In this document: positions 8,771 to 17,668 of the stretch, piece by piece
How positions within the stretch are numbered: the stretch's first letter is position 1
Layout: every line of letters starts with the position of its first letter
Assembly: GCA_036560445.1 (NCBI GenBank)
Contig: DATBRG010000004.1
Span: 62,001 to 126,000, forward strand
Length of the DNA stretch: 64,000 nt
Direction: 5' to 3'
From: DATBRG01 sp036560445
GTDB taxonomy: Bacteria > Pseudomonadota > Gammaproteobacteria > Burkholderiales > Methylophilaceae
The notes under the pieces: model-generated
What the model was told of the DNA's origin: nothing
Database searches by the model: none
Seen by the model: only the letters and a program-made list of their open reading frames with translations
Translations under genes and position numbers: made by a program

Positions 8771-9996
8771 TGCTGCACCCCTGTTTTTACGTTGTATAAG
8801 ATGTACTGGGCTAGCTTGGCCGTTTCGGTATCAATGGCGTGCCGCTCTTTGACGCGCGCATGTGCGGCATCTCCCATGGTCTTCAATATATTGAATGGGG
8901 TAGCCAGCAATGCCTTCAATTGCTCTACGAGCGTACTCACATCGCCAGCAGCACAAAGCCAGCCATGTTCACCGTGACCCACTAGTTCCGGGATACCGGC
9001 AATACTGGTAGTAATCACCGGCCGCCTCAATGCCATTGACTCCATGATTACCACCGGTAAACCCTCTGCAAAGCTGGGTAACACCAAGGCCCGTGCAGCG
9101 AGAATTTCCTGCTTGACCTGGTCACTGCTGATCCAGCCGGTAATTCGTACCTTGTCTTGCAAATTTAGCTGTTCAACCAATTTCTCGATCTCGGCACGCA
9201 TCTCACCATCGCCCGCAAGCACCAGCTCAATGTCTATACCTTCAAGCTGTAGCTGGCTTAGCGCTCCAACCAGCAGCAACTGACCTTTCTGCTCACACAG
9301 CCTGCCTACACAAACAACACGGGGAACCAAGGACAACGGTACTGGCTCCGTCTCGAAAAAATCCGACTCCAGACCGCAATGCACGACATTCACCTTGGGC
9401 CAGTCGGCATGACTTACCCAGCGATAAAGCTGGCTACGCCCATAGCTGCTGATGGCAACGACAAATGCAGCATGCTCTACTTTTTCACGTAACTTGAGGA
9501 ACTGTGGTTTGTCGAATTCTTCCGGCCCATGGACGGTAAAACTGTAGGCTGGCCCGCCCAGGGCATGGGCCAGCATGACAACCTCAGCCGAATTAGTACC
9601 GAAGTGTGCGTGCACATGTTGCGCCCCAAATTGCCGCATCCATAACAGAATGTAGCAAGCTTCGGCTAAATACACAAAATGGATCGGTAATGGACGGTCT
9701 GCCCGCAGCCCCATCTTTAGCGCCAGCTTGATCGCGGCAACAAATTTCAAGGGCCGGGTAAATATCACTTCGGCCAAGGCCATCAACAAGCCGATAACAC
9801 CACCCCTTAATACATAACGAGTTTGCTCACGCTCAAGCAAATCGGCCTCGTCTGCCAATGGTTCTGACCAGCCACGCGCGGCGATTCTCTGTACGTTAAA
9901 CCCCTGACGTTCCAGTGCCTGTATTTCCCTGCGGATGAAACTATGACTGACCTTGGGATACTGGTTAATGAAATAGGCTATGCGCACGGGCTTCAT
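8767..9996 (-). CDS. Glycosyltransferase family 4
   Basis: A retaining GT-B glycosyltransferase of 409 residues. The N-terminal domain starts MKPVRIAYFINQYPKVSHSF and contains HVHAHFGTNSAEVV. The C-terminal donor domain shows VCVGRLCEQKG, AGDGEMRAEIE and PSFAEGLPVVIMESMA (the E-x7-E motif). A longer open frame exists upstream, but the ATG at 9996 begins a recognisable domain and gives a four-base ATGA overlap with the acetyltransferase before it, so I chose that start. It should add a hexose to the exopolysaccharide repeat unit. Confidence 0.9.
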   Translation of the reverse strand: MKPVRIAYFINQYPKVSHSFIRREIQALERQGFNVQRIAARGWSEPLADEADLLEREQTRYVLRGGVIGLLMALAEVIFTRPLKFVAAIKLALKMGLRADRPLPIHFVYLAEACYILLWMRQFGAQHVHAHFGTNSAEVVMLAHALGGPAYSFTVHGPEEFDKPQFLKLREKVEHAAFVVAISSYGRSQLYRWVSHADWPKVNVVHCGLESDFFETEPVPLSLVPRVVCVGRLCEQKGQLLLVGALSQLQLEGIDIELVLAGDGEMRAEIEKLVEQLNLQDKVRITGWISSDQVKQEILAARALVLPSFAEGLPVVIMESMALRRPVITTSIAGIPELVGHGEHGWLCAAGDVSTLVEQLKALLATPFNILKTMGDAAHARVKERHAIDTETAKLAQYILYNVKTGVQQ

Positions 9997-10556
9997 CCGG
10001 TAATACCTTTCAGCAGAATAGGCATATCGTCGTCCTGCTGTTTCTCCATAACCTTGGCTGGGACCCCTACCGCAGTTGCGCCATCGGGTACATCGCATAG
10101 CACGACAGACATTGCGCCAATCTTGCAGCCATTGCCAATCTTGATACCACCTAACACTAGTGAATTAACACCGAATTCGACGTTATCCCCTATCACCGGT
10201 ACCGGGCCATCTTCACGACGGTTACCGATAGTGACGCCCTGGCGCAGGGTGCAGTTGGCACCGATGATTGCATTGGGATGTATGAATATGCCGCCGAAGT
10301 GCCAGATACGCAGCCCGGGGCCAATCGATGCTTCTTTTGGGATGCTCGTGACCAGAAGGGTTTCGACCATACGGAATAACAACCAGTAAAGTACGATCAT
10401 CAGTCTTTTCCACAATCCAGTCCGCAATCGGTCAACGCGCCTGCCGAAGCGATATACCCACACTGCCCAGATCGATTGTTCTTTAAGGAATGGGCGTGAA
10501 GATGGATAGCGGCTCAGGTCAGCCAGCCATTCGGTATCAGGTTGCATAGCGAACAC
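9993..10556 (-). CDS. Serine acetyltransferase-like hexapeptide O-acetyltransferase
   Basis: A 187-residue CysE-like protein. After a helical N-terminal part the hexapeptide helix begins near IGPGLRIWHFGGIFIHPNAI and continues through GANCTLRQGVTIGNR, IGDNVEFGVNSLVLGG and VPDGATAVGVPAKVM. It lacks the long N-terminal domain of housekeeping CysE and sits inside a glycosyltransferase operon, so it more likely acetylates the polysaccharide than serine. It overlaps its upstream neighbour by 20 bases and its downstream one by four. Confidence 0.85.
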   Translation of the reverse strand: MFAMQPDTEWLADLSRYPSSRPFLKEQSIWAVWVYRFGRRVDRLRTGLWKRLMIVLYWLLFRMVETLLVTSIPKEASIGPGLRIWHFGGIFIHPNAIIGANCTLRQGVTIGNRREDGPVPVIGDNVEFGVNSLVLGGIKIGNGCKIGAMSVVLCDVPDGATAVGVPAKVMEKQQDDDMPILLKGITG

Positions 10557-11955
10557 CTTTAGCGGCTAACTGGCCCGACTCCGGATCAGGGCCAACTGAC
10601 ATGCTCAAAGCACAGGCACTGCCAATAAAAAACCAGAAGTACCAGTTGAAAGCGAGATAATCCAGCAGGTTGTCTGAGAAAGCGAAAAAGAGGTAAGCAA
10701 ACACCAGCATGATCGCAATAGCGGTACGTAACTTATGCTGCCGGAGCCCGAGCTTCAAGGTAAACAATAGACGCATGTGCATCCAGGCAGAGCTCAACAC
10801 CCCAACTACGCCGGTCTCAAAAAACCACTGTACATAAGTGCTGTGAGCACCAAAATTTGTTTTGCCGGCAAGGGGGAAAAAGTCAGGTGAATAATATTTG
10901 AAAGCATTCAGTCCATAGCCAAATACGGCATTCTGTGGAGTTATCCATTCGAATGCAGATTTCCATAGCAACAGGCGCCAGGCAAAGGAATTCAGCTTGG
11001 CGTATTGCACATATTCATTACCACTGCCCAAATCCAGCAGACGGTCACGTATGCTAGGAACCAGCAAAGCCAGTAGCGGTGCAAACAACAGATAAAGTAG
11101 ATATTTGCGCTCAAACAGCAAACCATAAGCGGTAAAAATAAATCCGCATGCTGCCCAGGCGCTTCGGGTCTTGGTAAGCATCAGCAGGGCCAATAACAAG
11201 AACAGGTAAAGATAGCCTGCTAGCTGCATGGGTTTGCTGATCTTCGACCATGTAGTCTTTAATTTATAGAATAAGAGCGAAATGTTTAGCACCAGGTAAA
11301 ACGCAAAAATATTGGGATGGCTAAACGTACTCTGCAAGCGAAAACCTTCTTCTGAATTTACGGTATTGCCATGCAAGGCAATATCGACAAAGGAATATAA
11401 AACCGGCAGCAGCGACGACAACAGGATAGTAGAGACGCAAAGCTCAAAATCAGCCTTGGTCCTCACCACATAAAAAGCAATGGTGAATACTGCGCAATAT
11501 GAACTAAGCGCCAGGAAAAGGCGTACTGCATCCTTGAAATCCGGCGCATATCCAATGGCTGCCAGTGCCACCAGCAGCACTGCTCCCCATATGGAGATTA
11601 TCCTGCGATTGAGCAGGCTGGGCCGCTCGATAATGAATAACAAAGCAATGAAAATTACCAGCGCATTGATGAGGCCACCAACACCAAACCCGCCCCCGAA
11701 CTTGGAGGTCTCAAAAACAATGTCCCCCGTAGCGCGTAATAACAGGATGAGCAAAAACAATTTACGTTTATCGATGATGAGGAACATCAGCATCGCCAAT
11801 ATGAATGGCAATGCCGAGATCAACAACAGGTTGCCTTCCACTACCGAAACGTAGCCAACTGCAGCGACCCCACCAATCAGACTGATAATGACTAGCGCCA
11901 GAACGCCCAGTGCTGAGTTGATATTCATCTGCGACTGCATGGCATCTTCAGGCAA
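10537..11955 (-). CDS. O-antigen ligase/polymerase family membrane protein
   Basis: A 472-residue polytopic protein with roughly eleven to twelve hydrophobic segments and one large periplasmic loop containing FGYGLNAFKYYSPDFFPLAG and GAHSTYVQWFFETGVVGVL, the Wzy_C/WaaL pattern (family-typical HS-x-Y-x-Q/W region). In an operon with a flippase, EpsE and EpsF it is most likely the Wzy-type polymerase that joins repeat units at the periplasmic face. Wzy and WaaL cannot be told apart safely from the sequence alone; context favours the polymerase. Confidence 0.85.
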   Translation of the reverse strand: MPEDAMQSQMNINSALGVLALVIISLIGGVAAVGYVSVVEGNLLLISALPFILAMLMFLIIDKRKLFLLILLLRATGDIVFETSKFGGGFGVGGLINALVIFIALLFIIERPSLLNRRIISIWGAVLLVALAAIGYAPDFKDAVRLFLALSSYCAVFTIAFYVVRTKADFELCVSTILLSSLLPVLYSFVDIALHGNTVNSEEGFRLQSTFSHPNIFAFYLVLNISLLFYKLKTTWSKISKPMQLAGYLYLFLLLALLMLTKTRSAWAACGFIFTAYGLLFERKYLLYLLFAPLLALLVPSIRDRLLDLGSGNEYVQYAKLNSFAWRLLLWKSAFEWITPQNAVFGYGLNAFKYYSPDFFPLAGKTNFGAHSTYVQWFFETGVVGVLSSAWMHMRLLFTLKLGLRQHKLRTAIAIMLVFAYLFFAFSDNLLDYLAFNWYFWFFIGSACALSMSVGPDPESGQLAAKGVRYAT

Positions 11956-13027
11956 CCAGCCCGGCAGGTGTTAATGTCAGGATAGGCTGCTTTTTGACAC
12001 CGTTGATGACCCAGGATCTCACCGTACGCCATTCCAGATGACTTACACCGTAGTGTTGGGCATGGGCCAGATATCTAGCTGCCATCACAGGCTTGGAACG
12101 ATTCGAGATCACTTTACGGAACGAGAGTTCTCGCGACAACTCTGCCGAATTTGGCATGGCTTTTGTCATGAATTGCCGCAACTCTTCATACTCGTAGGAG
12201 AAATCCGACCGCCCATAAAAATTGATCAGATTCATGCCGTGGTTGCAGAATGGGGAAGGATCAAAACTATTGATGCCGAGCATGATGGCAAGAGAGTCTG
12301 TCAAATAGCGCGAAATATTGAGCGCTAGCTGAGTTTGGTCCAGATATTTGGTTGCACCCACATTGGCCCCATGCCAGCGATATTTGATCAGACTCTGGTT
12401 GATATTCATGCAGCGACTGACCAAGGCCAGCTGGCCAAACATGAAATAGTCCTCCGCCAACCCCGGTACTTGTATCCTACGCTCTGGGGGCATGGCTCCT
12501 ATAAAGTCCACTCCATAGCTAGCACCCAAGCGCCGGAGCGTATCCAGCCGCATAGCAACAGTAGGATGTGCTACCGGTGTGCGGAACGGTGTGCTGACAA
12601 GGACGCCATGCTGGCCTACAGGCATATCCAGAATACCAATCTTGTGGCCACTGGCATCCACTACATCACCCAGCGAACCAACCAGTGCAAGCTCGCTATC
12701 TTCTTCAAGCACTTTCGCCAGCACCTGCAGACGATTGGGCAATGAGATATCGTCTGCATCCTGGCGCAACACATAGTGGCTATCACAAAGATCCAGGCCC
12801 ATATTCAGTAAACCGGCTAATCCCTGAGCATGCGGCAGCGATCTCACGACTATCCTGCTTTCCCGTTCGGTATAAAGCTGGGCTAATTCCAGACTACCAT
12901 CTGTAGAGCCATGATCCAGCACAATCAGCCGCCAATCCTGATAGGTTTGCTGGCAAATGCTATCCAGCGCCTCGCCCAGGTAATCGATACCATTTTTGAC
13001 TGGTAAAAGTATGTCGAAAGTTGCCAT
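11948..13027 (-). CDS. Glycosyltransferase family 2
   Basis: A 359-residue inverting GT-A enzyme. The N-terminal domain shows FDILLPVKNGIDYLGEALDS, VLDHGSTDGSLE, and LRQDADDISLPNRL holding the DxD-like metal site. The C-terminal 130 residues have no clear membrane segment. The start overlaps nothing and lies 20 bases after the pyruvyltransferase-like gene; the stop overlaps the polymerase gene by eight bases. It probably extends the repeat unit on the cytoplasmic side; acceptor and donor are unknown. Confidence 0.9.
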   Translation of the reverse strand: MATFDILLPVKNGIDYLGEALDSICQQTYQDWRLIVLDHGSTDGSLELAQLYTERESRIVVRSLPHAQGLAGLLNMGLDLCDSHYVLRQDADDISLPNRLQVLAKVLEEDSELALVGSLGDVVDASGHKIGILDMPVGQHGVLVSTPFRTPVAHPTVAMRLDTLRRLGASYGVDFIGAMPPERRIQVPGLAEDYFMFGQLALVSRCMNINQSLIKYRWHGANVGATKYLDQTQLALNISRYLTDSLAIMLGINSFDPSPFCNHGMNLINFYGRSDFSYEYEELRQFMTKAMPNSAELSRELSFRKVISNRSKPVMAARYLAHAQHYGVSHLEWRTVRSWVINGVKKQPILTLTPAGLVA

Positions 13028-13047
13028 ATATCCTCCTTGAATATGCG

Positions 13048-14010
13048 CTAAGCCTGCTGTAGTGAGACGAGGTCGCTGTCCAGCGTCCAGGCACTGACGT
13101 ATCTAGAATTCTTGCCGTAGCTGTTATCCAGAACGATGCTGGGCTTATCCATGAGACAGGCCAGGATGTGGCCGTGCAGACGATCGGTGACTATCAGCTC
13201 ATACGATGAAAATAAACGGATGGCGTTGCTTACCAGCTTATTAGCGTAGCCCGCCCACAAGTCAGCTAGTAGTCTGTTACCTAGCCAACCCATACCCAAT
13301 TTATGCATGACGTGCATGGCTCTTCTAAAGCGGTCGATATGCCATTCGCGCTGGCCTACCAGTTGCGGCCAGTCAGTCATGGTTACCGTGCCAAATCTGG
13401 CCGTGTCTTGCTGGATACTTTTCTCGTCATCCGTACGTTTAATCAAAAGCGAACCCGCCATGCCGGTCACCACTTCTGCATTAACCGGATAAAGTTGATG
13501 CGCCATATCTGGCAAAAGATAAACGTGGTCGGAGAATGCCTGAGCAATCTCATAAGAGTTTTGATCACGTACACAGATATGGACGTCTGGATGAGTGCGG
13601 AAGAGTCGAGCTGAACGCAACTGCTTTTCTGGCGAAGAAAAGTGGATAGTCTGTGGCAACACGATTATGCGGCTGCCAAGATTGTTGCTGACGACTTGTT
13701 CACGAAGCGGTTGCATACCATATTCAGAATAGAGGTCGCCAAAATTGCCGCCGCCATGGAACACAATGACATCCCCTGGCTCAATCCATTGTTGGTCATA
13801 AGCAAATGCAGGGGCACTCACCTTTGGCACCAGGCCATACTTGTCAAAAAATGCCAGCGTGCCTTGCATGATAAGCAAGTCACCGATATTGCCGTGCACG
13901 GGGATGTCGACATAATGCAGCGGTTTGTAGCCGATAATATCCAGCAGCACTTGGTGCTTGTCTGATAGCGCCTGCATTAGGCCAGCATGCTTAAAATCAG
14001 TAATTTTCAT
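13048..14010 (-). CDS. Polysaccharide pyruvyl transferase family protein
   Basis: A 320-residue protein of the CsaB/ExoV-like pyruvyltransferase family, which adds a pyruvate ketal to a sugar using phosphoenolpyruvate. Family features seen: YVDIPVHGNIGDLLIMQGTL at the N-terminus, VIVFHGGGNFGDLYSEYG, VLPQTIHFSS, and near the C-terminus IVTDRLHGHILACL, whose RLHGH segment is the family signature. Its ATG overlaps the stop of the flippase gene (TAATG), so the two are coupled. If active it would give the exopolysaccharide a negative charge. Confidence 0.88.
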   Translation of the reverse strand: MKITDFKHAGLMQALSDKHQVLLDIIGYKPLHYVDIPVHGNIGDLLIMQGTLAFFDKYGLVPKVSAPAFAYDQQWIEPGDVIVFHGGGNFGDLYSEYGMQPLREQVVSNNLGSRIIVLPQTIHFSSPEKQLRSARLFRTHPDVHICVRDQNSYEIAQAFSDHVYLLPDMAHQLYPVNAEVVTGMAGSLLIKRTDDEKSIQQDTARFGTVTMTDWPQLVGQREWHIDRFRRAMHVMHKLGMGWLGNRLLADLWAGYANKLVSNAIRLFSSYELIVTDRLHGHILACLMDKPSIVLDNSYGKNSRYVSAWTLDSDLVSLQQA

Positions 14011-15344
14011 TATTTATCACCAGAGATTGCAGCTTGTTCGAGCGTTAGCGGGGTAGCTCGCCTAGCCAACATGTCCAGCACTTTTCTGCAGTCTGTCCTG
14101 GTTGGAAAAAGTGCAGGCATCGGCTCTTTCAGCACGTAAGGATAGATACCTAGCGTAACCGCAAGACGTAAAATGGCCCCGAGCAGCATCAGCAGGCTGA
14201 GCCAGATATGGATGTTGTGTTCAGGAAGGAATGGCAAAGCGGCGAATACCGGCAGCACTGAGATGCACTGACGGACAAACACCAGCCCCGGTTGGCCGCC
14301 AGCGTTGAAACGCTGCGCCAAAGTCCAACTGGCTCCAGAAATTACGCATTCAAACAACAACACGGCGAAAGGGATGATAGTAGAAGCAAACGACACCCCG
14401 TAGACCCATACTATCAGCCAGGGTGAGAGCGCAGCTCCGAGTGCAGCCAGCAATAGCATCGGCATAAAAGTGAGGCGGAATGCCACCCGTACATGATGCG
14501 ACAAGGCATCAATATCCTTGCCCGCAAATTTCGAATAAAGGGCCGTTGATACTGCCTCCTGCACCGCCCCTATTAAGCGAGAGGTGGTAAAGGCAAGCGC
14601 ATAGAAACCATACTCAATAATGGTGCCGATATTGAGCAGCGCGATCTTGTCGAAATTCACCAGCAACAGACCCAGTACTACTGTGCCGTGGTGGCTAACC
14701 CCATAGCCCAACATGCTTTTCCAGGTAGCTGCTGGCTTGTCGCTATATGCACCTAGCCATACCAGGTTTTTGCTGGCCCAGATTATCCCTGCCAGCGTCA
14801 GTACAGCACTAACGATCATCTGCGCAACCAGTATCTGTTTGAAGTCTACCGCTGGAGAAATCAACAGCAGGATCAACAACAAGATCAAGTTACCAATCAC
14901 CAGCATAAAGCGCATCAGGTTGAAAAAACGTAGTGCTGGGTCAAGCTGACTCAATGCATAAAAATATCCTTGCATCGCCGAGATGCTGGACATGCCTAGG
15001 ATGAGCCATAACTCCTGATGCAAATGTGTGTCATGTGTAACCTGCAAGCCAACATAACCAGCTATCAGGGAAAAACTAGAGACGAATATCAGCGAAAGCA
15101 CCATGAACAACAAGTAGCGAAAAGGCCGCCCAGTGCCCTTGTGGTAAATGAAGCTGTTAGCCAGGCCGAATAACGAAATATTGCCAGCTAGGGTGGCAAT
15201 CATGAGAGCACCGGACAAAAGTCCGCGACCTTCAGGCCCGAGTACACGAGCGGTAATAACAGAGGTGATGAAGCCCACTGCCGTGACCATGACTGTGGTC
15301 ATCAAAGTCGCGCTCGATGATTTAAGCAGTCCTGAAAATGCCAT
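14010..15344 (-). CDS. Polysaccharide flippase of the Wzx/MOP type
   Basis: A protein of about 444 residues with some twelve to fourteen hydrophobic segments and the N-terminal MOP-type pattern (ATLMTTVMVTAVGFITSVIT, ARVLGPEGRGLLSGAL). It should move the undecaprenyl-linked repeat unit across the inner membrane. A start at 15407 would overlap epsG by 35 bases and add a stretch rich in Ser and Trp; I prefer the ATG at 15344, which begins next to the first membrane segment, leaves 28 bases after epsG and has an AGG-containing leader. Confidence 0.85.
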   Translation of the reverse strand: MAFSGLLKSSSATLMTTVMVTAVGFITSVITARVLGPEGRGLLSGALMIATLAGNISLFGLANSFIYHKGTGRPFRYLLFMVLSLIFVSSFSLIAGYVGLQVTHDTHLHQELWLILGMSSISAMQGYFYALSQLDPALRFFNLMRFMLVIGNLILLLILLLISPAVDFKQILVAQMIVSAVLTLAGIIWASKNLVWLGAYSDKPAATWKSMLGYGVSHHGTVVLGLLLVNFDKIALLNIGTIIEYGFYALAFTTSRLIGAVQEAVSTALYSKFAGKDIDALSHHVRVAFRLTFMPMLLLAALGAALSPWLIVWVYGVSFASTIIPFAVLLFECVISGASWTLAQRFNAGGQPGLVFVRQCISVLPVFAALPFLPEHNIHIWLSLLMLLGAILRLAVTLGIYPYVLKEPMPALFPTRTDCRKVLDMLARRATPLTLEQAAISGDK

Positions 15345-15372
15345 GACTATGCCTGATCCGCTAGCCAGCAAA

Positions 15373-16248
15373 TCAATCGTTGACGATGGCAGCCACGATC
15401 TGCACATCGCTTACGATTAGCTGATCCCTGACATTTATCAGGTCTGATAACCGGGTTTCATGCATGCGTGATACCAGTAGCGCCCCACCACAACGCGACG
15501 CAACAGTCTGTGCATCTGAGTTCATGGAGGCGGGCGGAGTATCAACGATCACAACATCGTATTGTTCGCGGAACCGCACAATCAATTCGTTAAAACTTTT
15601 GCGACTCAGAAGCTCCTGCGGATTAGGGGGTGCCGTACCTGCCGGTAACACATGCAGCCCGGACAATTCCTCTATTTTGGCGATAACTCCTAGATCAGCC
15701 CTGCCAATGAGGATGTCAGATAGGCCACGAGATTGGGTAATATTGAAAATTGCCTGTTGCGCGGGCTCTCGCAGGTTGGCATCGACCAATAAGGTACGTT
15801 CTCCCAATTGCGAAAATACCACCGCGAGATTCGCGGCTAGACTGCTGCTGCCCTCACCAGCGTTGGCTGAGACAACAGCCAGTAACTTATGGCCGCGATT
15901 GAACCAATGCAGATTAAGCTGGCTACGCAGAGCACGCAGGGCCTCTACCTGTGGGGAGAAAGGCTGGTAAGCTGCCGTCAGCTCTTTGCTGAAATCACCC
16001 TGACCACTACCTAGGTAGGCATAATCAAACTGGATAGCAAGCGCATGACGCACATCGGTCTCAGTAACGTAACCCAGCTTCTGGGCAACCTCTCCAAAGC
16101 GTGAGCCAGATTTCTGCTGCCACTCGAGTACGCGCTGCACTTCGTCCATGCTCATCTTGCCCATGCTGACCAGCAACTCACCGATATTGGCCTTTTTCCT
16201 TTCAGCCGCGGAATACAGTAAATTAGGATTAATGTGTGTAATGCTCAT
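15373..16248 (-). CDS. epsG: EpsG-like BY-kinase domain protein with degenerate P-loop
   Basis: A 291-residue cytoplasmic partner of the chain-length protein. Residues 21-80 look like an MshEN/GspE N-terminal domain (IGELLVSMGKMSMDEVQRVL, then FGEVAQKLGYVTETDVRHAL). From about residue 100 a CpsD/BY-kinase fold follows (EALRALRSQL, LLVDANLREPA, VIVDTPPA as Walker B). The P-loop at 127-136 reads SANAGEGSSS: the lysine of GKS/T is replaced by serine, and no tyrosine cluster is present at the C-terminus (the protein ends AAIVND). Classical ATP-dependent autophosphorylation is therefore doubtful. It lies seven bases after epsF, as wzc/wzb-type pairs do. Confidence 0.85.
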   Translation of the reverse strand: MSITHINPNLLYSAAERKKANIGELLVSMGKMSMDEVQRVLEWQQKSGSRFGEVAQKLGYVTETDVRHALAIQFDYAYLGSGQGDFSKELTAAYQPFSPQVEALRALRSQLNLHWFNRGHKLLAVVSANAGEGSSSLAANLAVVFSQLGERTLLVDANLREPAQQAIFNITQSRGLSDILIGRADLGVIAKIEELSGLHVLPAGTAPPNPQELLSRKSFNELIVRFREQYDVVIVDTPPASMNSDAQTVASRCGGALLVSRMHETRLSDLINVRDQLIVSDVQIVAAIVND

Positions 16249-16255
16249 ATTGGTC

Positions 16256-17659
16256 CTAGGCCGATGGAAAGAATTTACCGGGCTGTACAGGCAACAGCTT
16301 GTTGCCTGTAACCCGCGGTTTCTTGTTGATCAATGCAATTACTGGGACATTCAGCAAAACTGCAATGTCATCACTGCTACGTACACGCCTATCCATCATT
16401 TCCGCAATCAGGCTTAATCCGATACCCAACAAGCCGCCCAGCACAATAGAGAGCAGGATATTGAGCAAAATACGTGGGCTGGATGGTGAAGCTGGCGGCT
16501 GTGCCTGGGTAAGAATAGCAACGTCACTCTGATGGGCCTGCGCCTCCATGCTGGTCTGGCTGAAGCGTTGGGTAACCGCATCCATGGCCTTTTGCGCAGT
16601 CTCTACATCTTTTTGCAATACAGTTAACTGGTCGCGAGTACGATTAAGCTTGAGTACCTCATCTTTTTGCAAAGCCAGCTGGGCACGCAGGTCATCTTCG
16701 CGTTGTTTCTGTATATGTGCACTGCCGCTGATACTGCTGGAGGTCCTGCGGACCTCTTCTTGCAGTTGTGACTTAATCTTGCCCAACTCTGCTTCTGCAG
16801 CCTGGTATTCAGGGTGGTTTTTGTCCAGCCGCTCCGACAACTGGGCCAGGTTGGACTCAGCTTTGGCGGCCTCAACACGTAAACTCTGGATAACTGGATT
16901 AGTCGCCACATCGGGCGAGTCCCCAGGATTGTTCAATGCATTCTGCTGGCGCGACCGAGATTCGATAGCCATCGCTTGAGCCGCCACCATTTGTTGTGAT
17001 AACTCATTGAGCTTTGAGCTTTCAACATCCAACTTGTCATCCAGACTGGTAATGCCGTTTTCCTGCTGGTATTTGGAAAGCCTGATTTGCGCCTGCTCGA
17101 GATTATCCCTTAGCGCCTTGATCTGGCCGCCAAAATACTCAGCTGCCTTCTGGGCCGGCTCTACCCTGAGCTCGACGCTCAAATCCTGGTAAGACCGCGC
17201 AAATGCGTTCACCACTTGTGCAGAGAATTCCGCATCATGGCTGGTAAATGATAGTTCCAATACACTGCTTTCACGCGCTGGTGATATATCGAGTTTTTTA
17301 CCGAGTTGGGCGGTGATCCAATTACGGATATCCCCACGGCCGTTGGTTCGCTCGAGGTATTCTTCCTGCATCTGCGGGTCTTTATCCAACTTGAGCATAT
17401 CGACCACATTCATCGCTACGCGGCTACTTTTAATGATATCGATTTGTGTCATCAAATAGCCCGGTGCCAATTGTGACGCCGCAGTTTCGCCAGTGACTGC
17501 ATCCGTGCCCTGATAATTAAGCACGACTTGCGCTACCGCCTTGTAGGATTTAGGCATGACCAAGCTCACTACGACCGCCGTTAACACTGTCAGAATAAAG
17601 GTAAATAGGGCTATTCTCAGCCGGGCACGCAGGATCAGGAGTAATTGGGTGATATTCAT
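16256..17659 (-). CDS. epsF: EpsF-like chain-length determinant (Wzz domain)
   Basis: A 467-residue polysaccharide co-polymerase. It has a membrane segment near the N-terminus (LRIALFTFILTVLTAVVVSL), the Wzz start VMPKSYKAVAQVVLNYQ, a long periplasmic coiled-coil region (about 170-390, rich in Gln, Glu and Lys) and a second membrane segment (LNILLSIVLGGLLGIGLSLI) followed by EMMDRRVRSSDDIAVLLNVP. It has no kinase domain; that is carried separately by epsG. Together with EpsE and EpsG it should form the export and length-control complex spanning the periplasm. Confidence 0.9.
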   Translation of the reverse strand: MNITQLLLILRARLRIALFTFILTVLTAVVVSLVMPKSYKAVAQVVLNYQGTDAVTGETAASQLAPGYLMTQIDIIKSSRVAMNVVDMLKLDKDPQMQEEYLERTNGRGDIRNWITAQLGKKLDISPARESSVLELSFTSHDAEFSAQVVNAFARSYQDLSVELRVEPAQKAAEYFGGQIKALRDNLEQAQIRLSKYQQENGITSLDDKLDVESSKLNELSQQMVAAQAMAIESRSRQQNALNNPGDSPDVATNPVIQSLRVEAAKAESNLAQLSERLDKNHPEYQAAEAELGKIKSQLQEEVRRTSSSISGSAHIQKQREDDLRAQLALQKDEVLKLNRTRDQLTVLQKDVETAQKAMDAVTQRFSQTSMEAQAHQSDVAILTQAQPPASPSSPRILLNILLSIVLGGLLGIGLSLIAEMMDRRVRSSDDIAVLLNVPVIALINKKPRVTGNKLLPVQPGKFFPSA

Positions 17660-17668
17660 GCTATGCCC

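Noticed and set aside
16624..16911. Long frames on the other strand or in other frames of epsF and epsG
   Set aside because: They are shadows of well-supported genes, without ribosome binding sites or recognisable domains.
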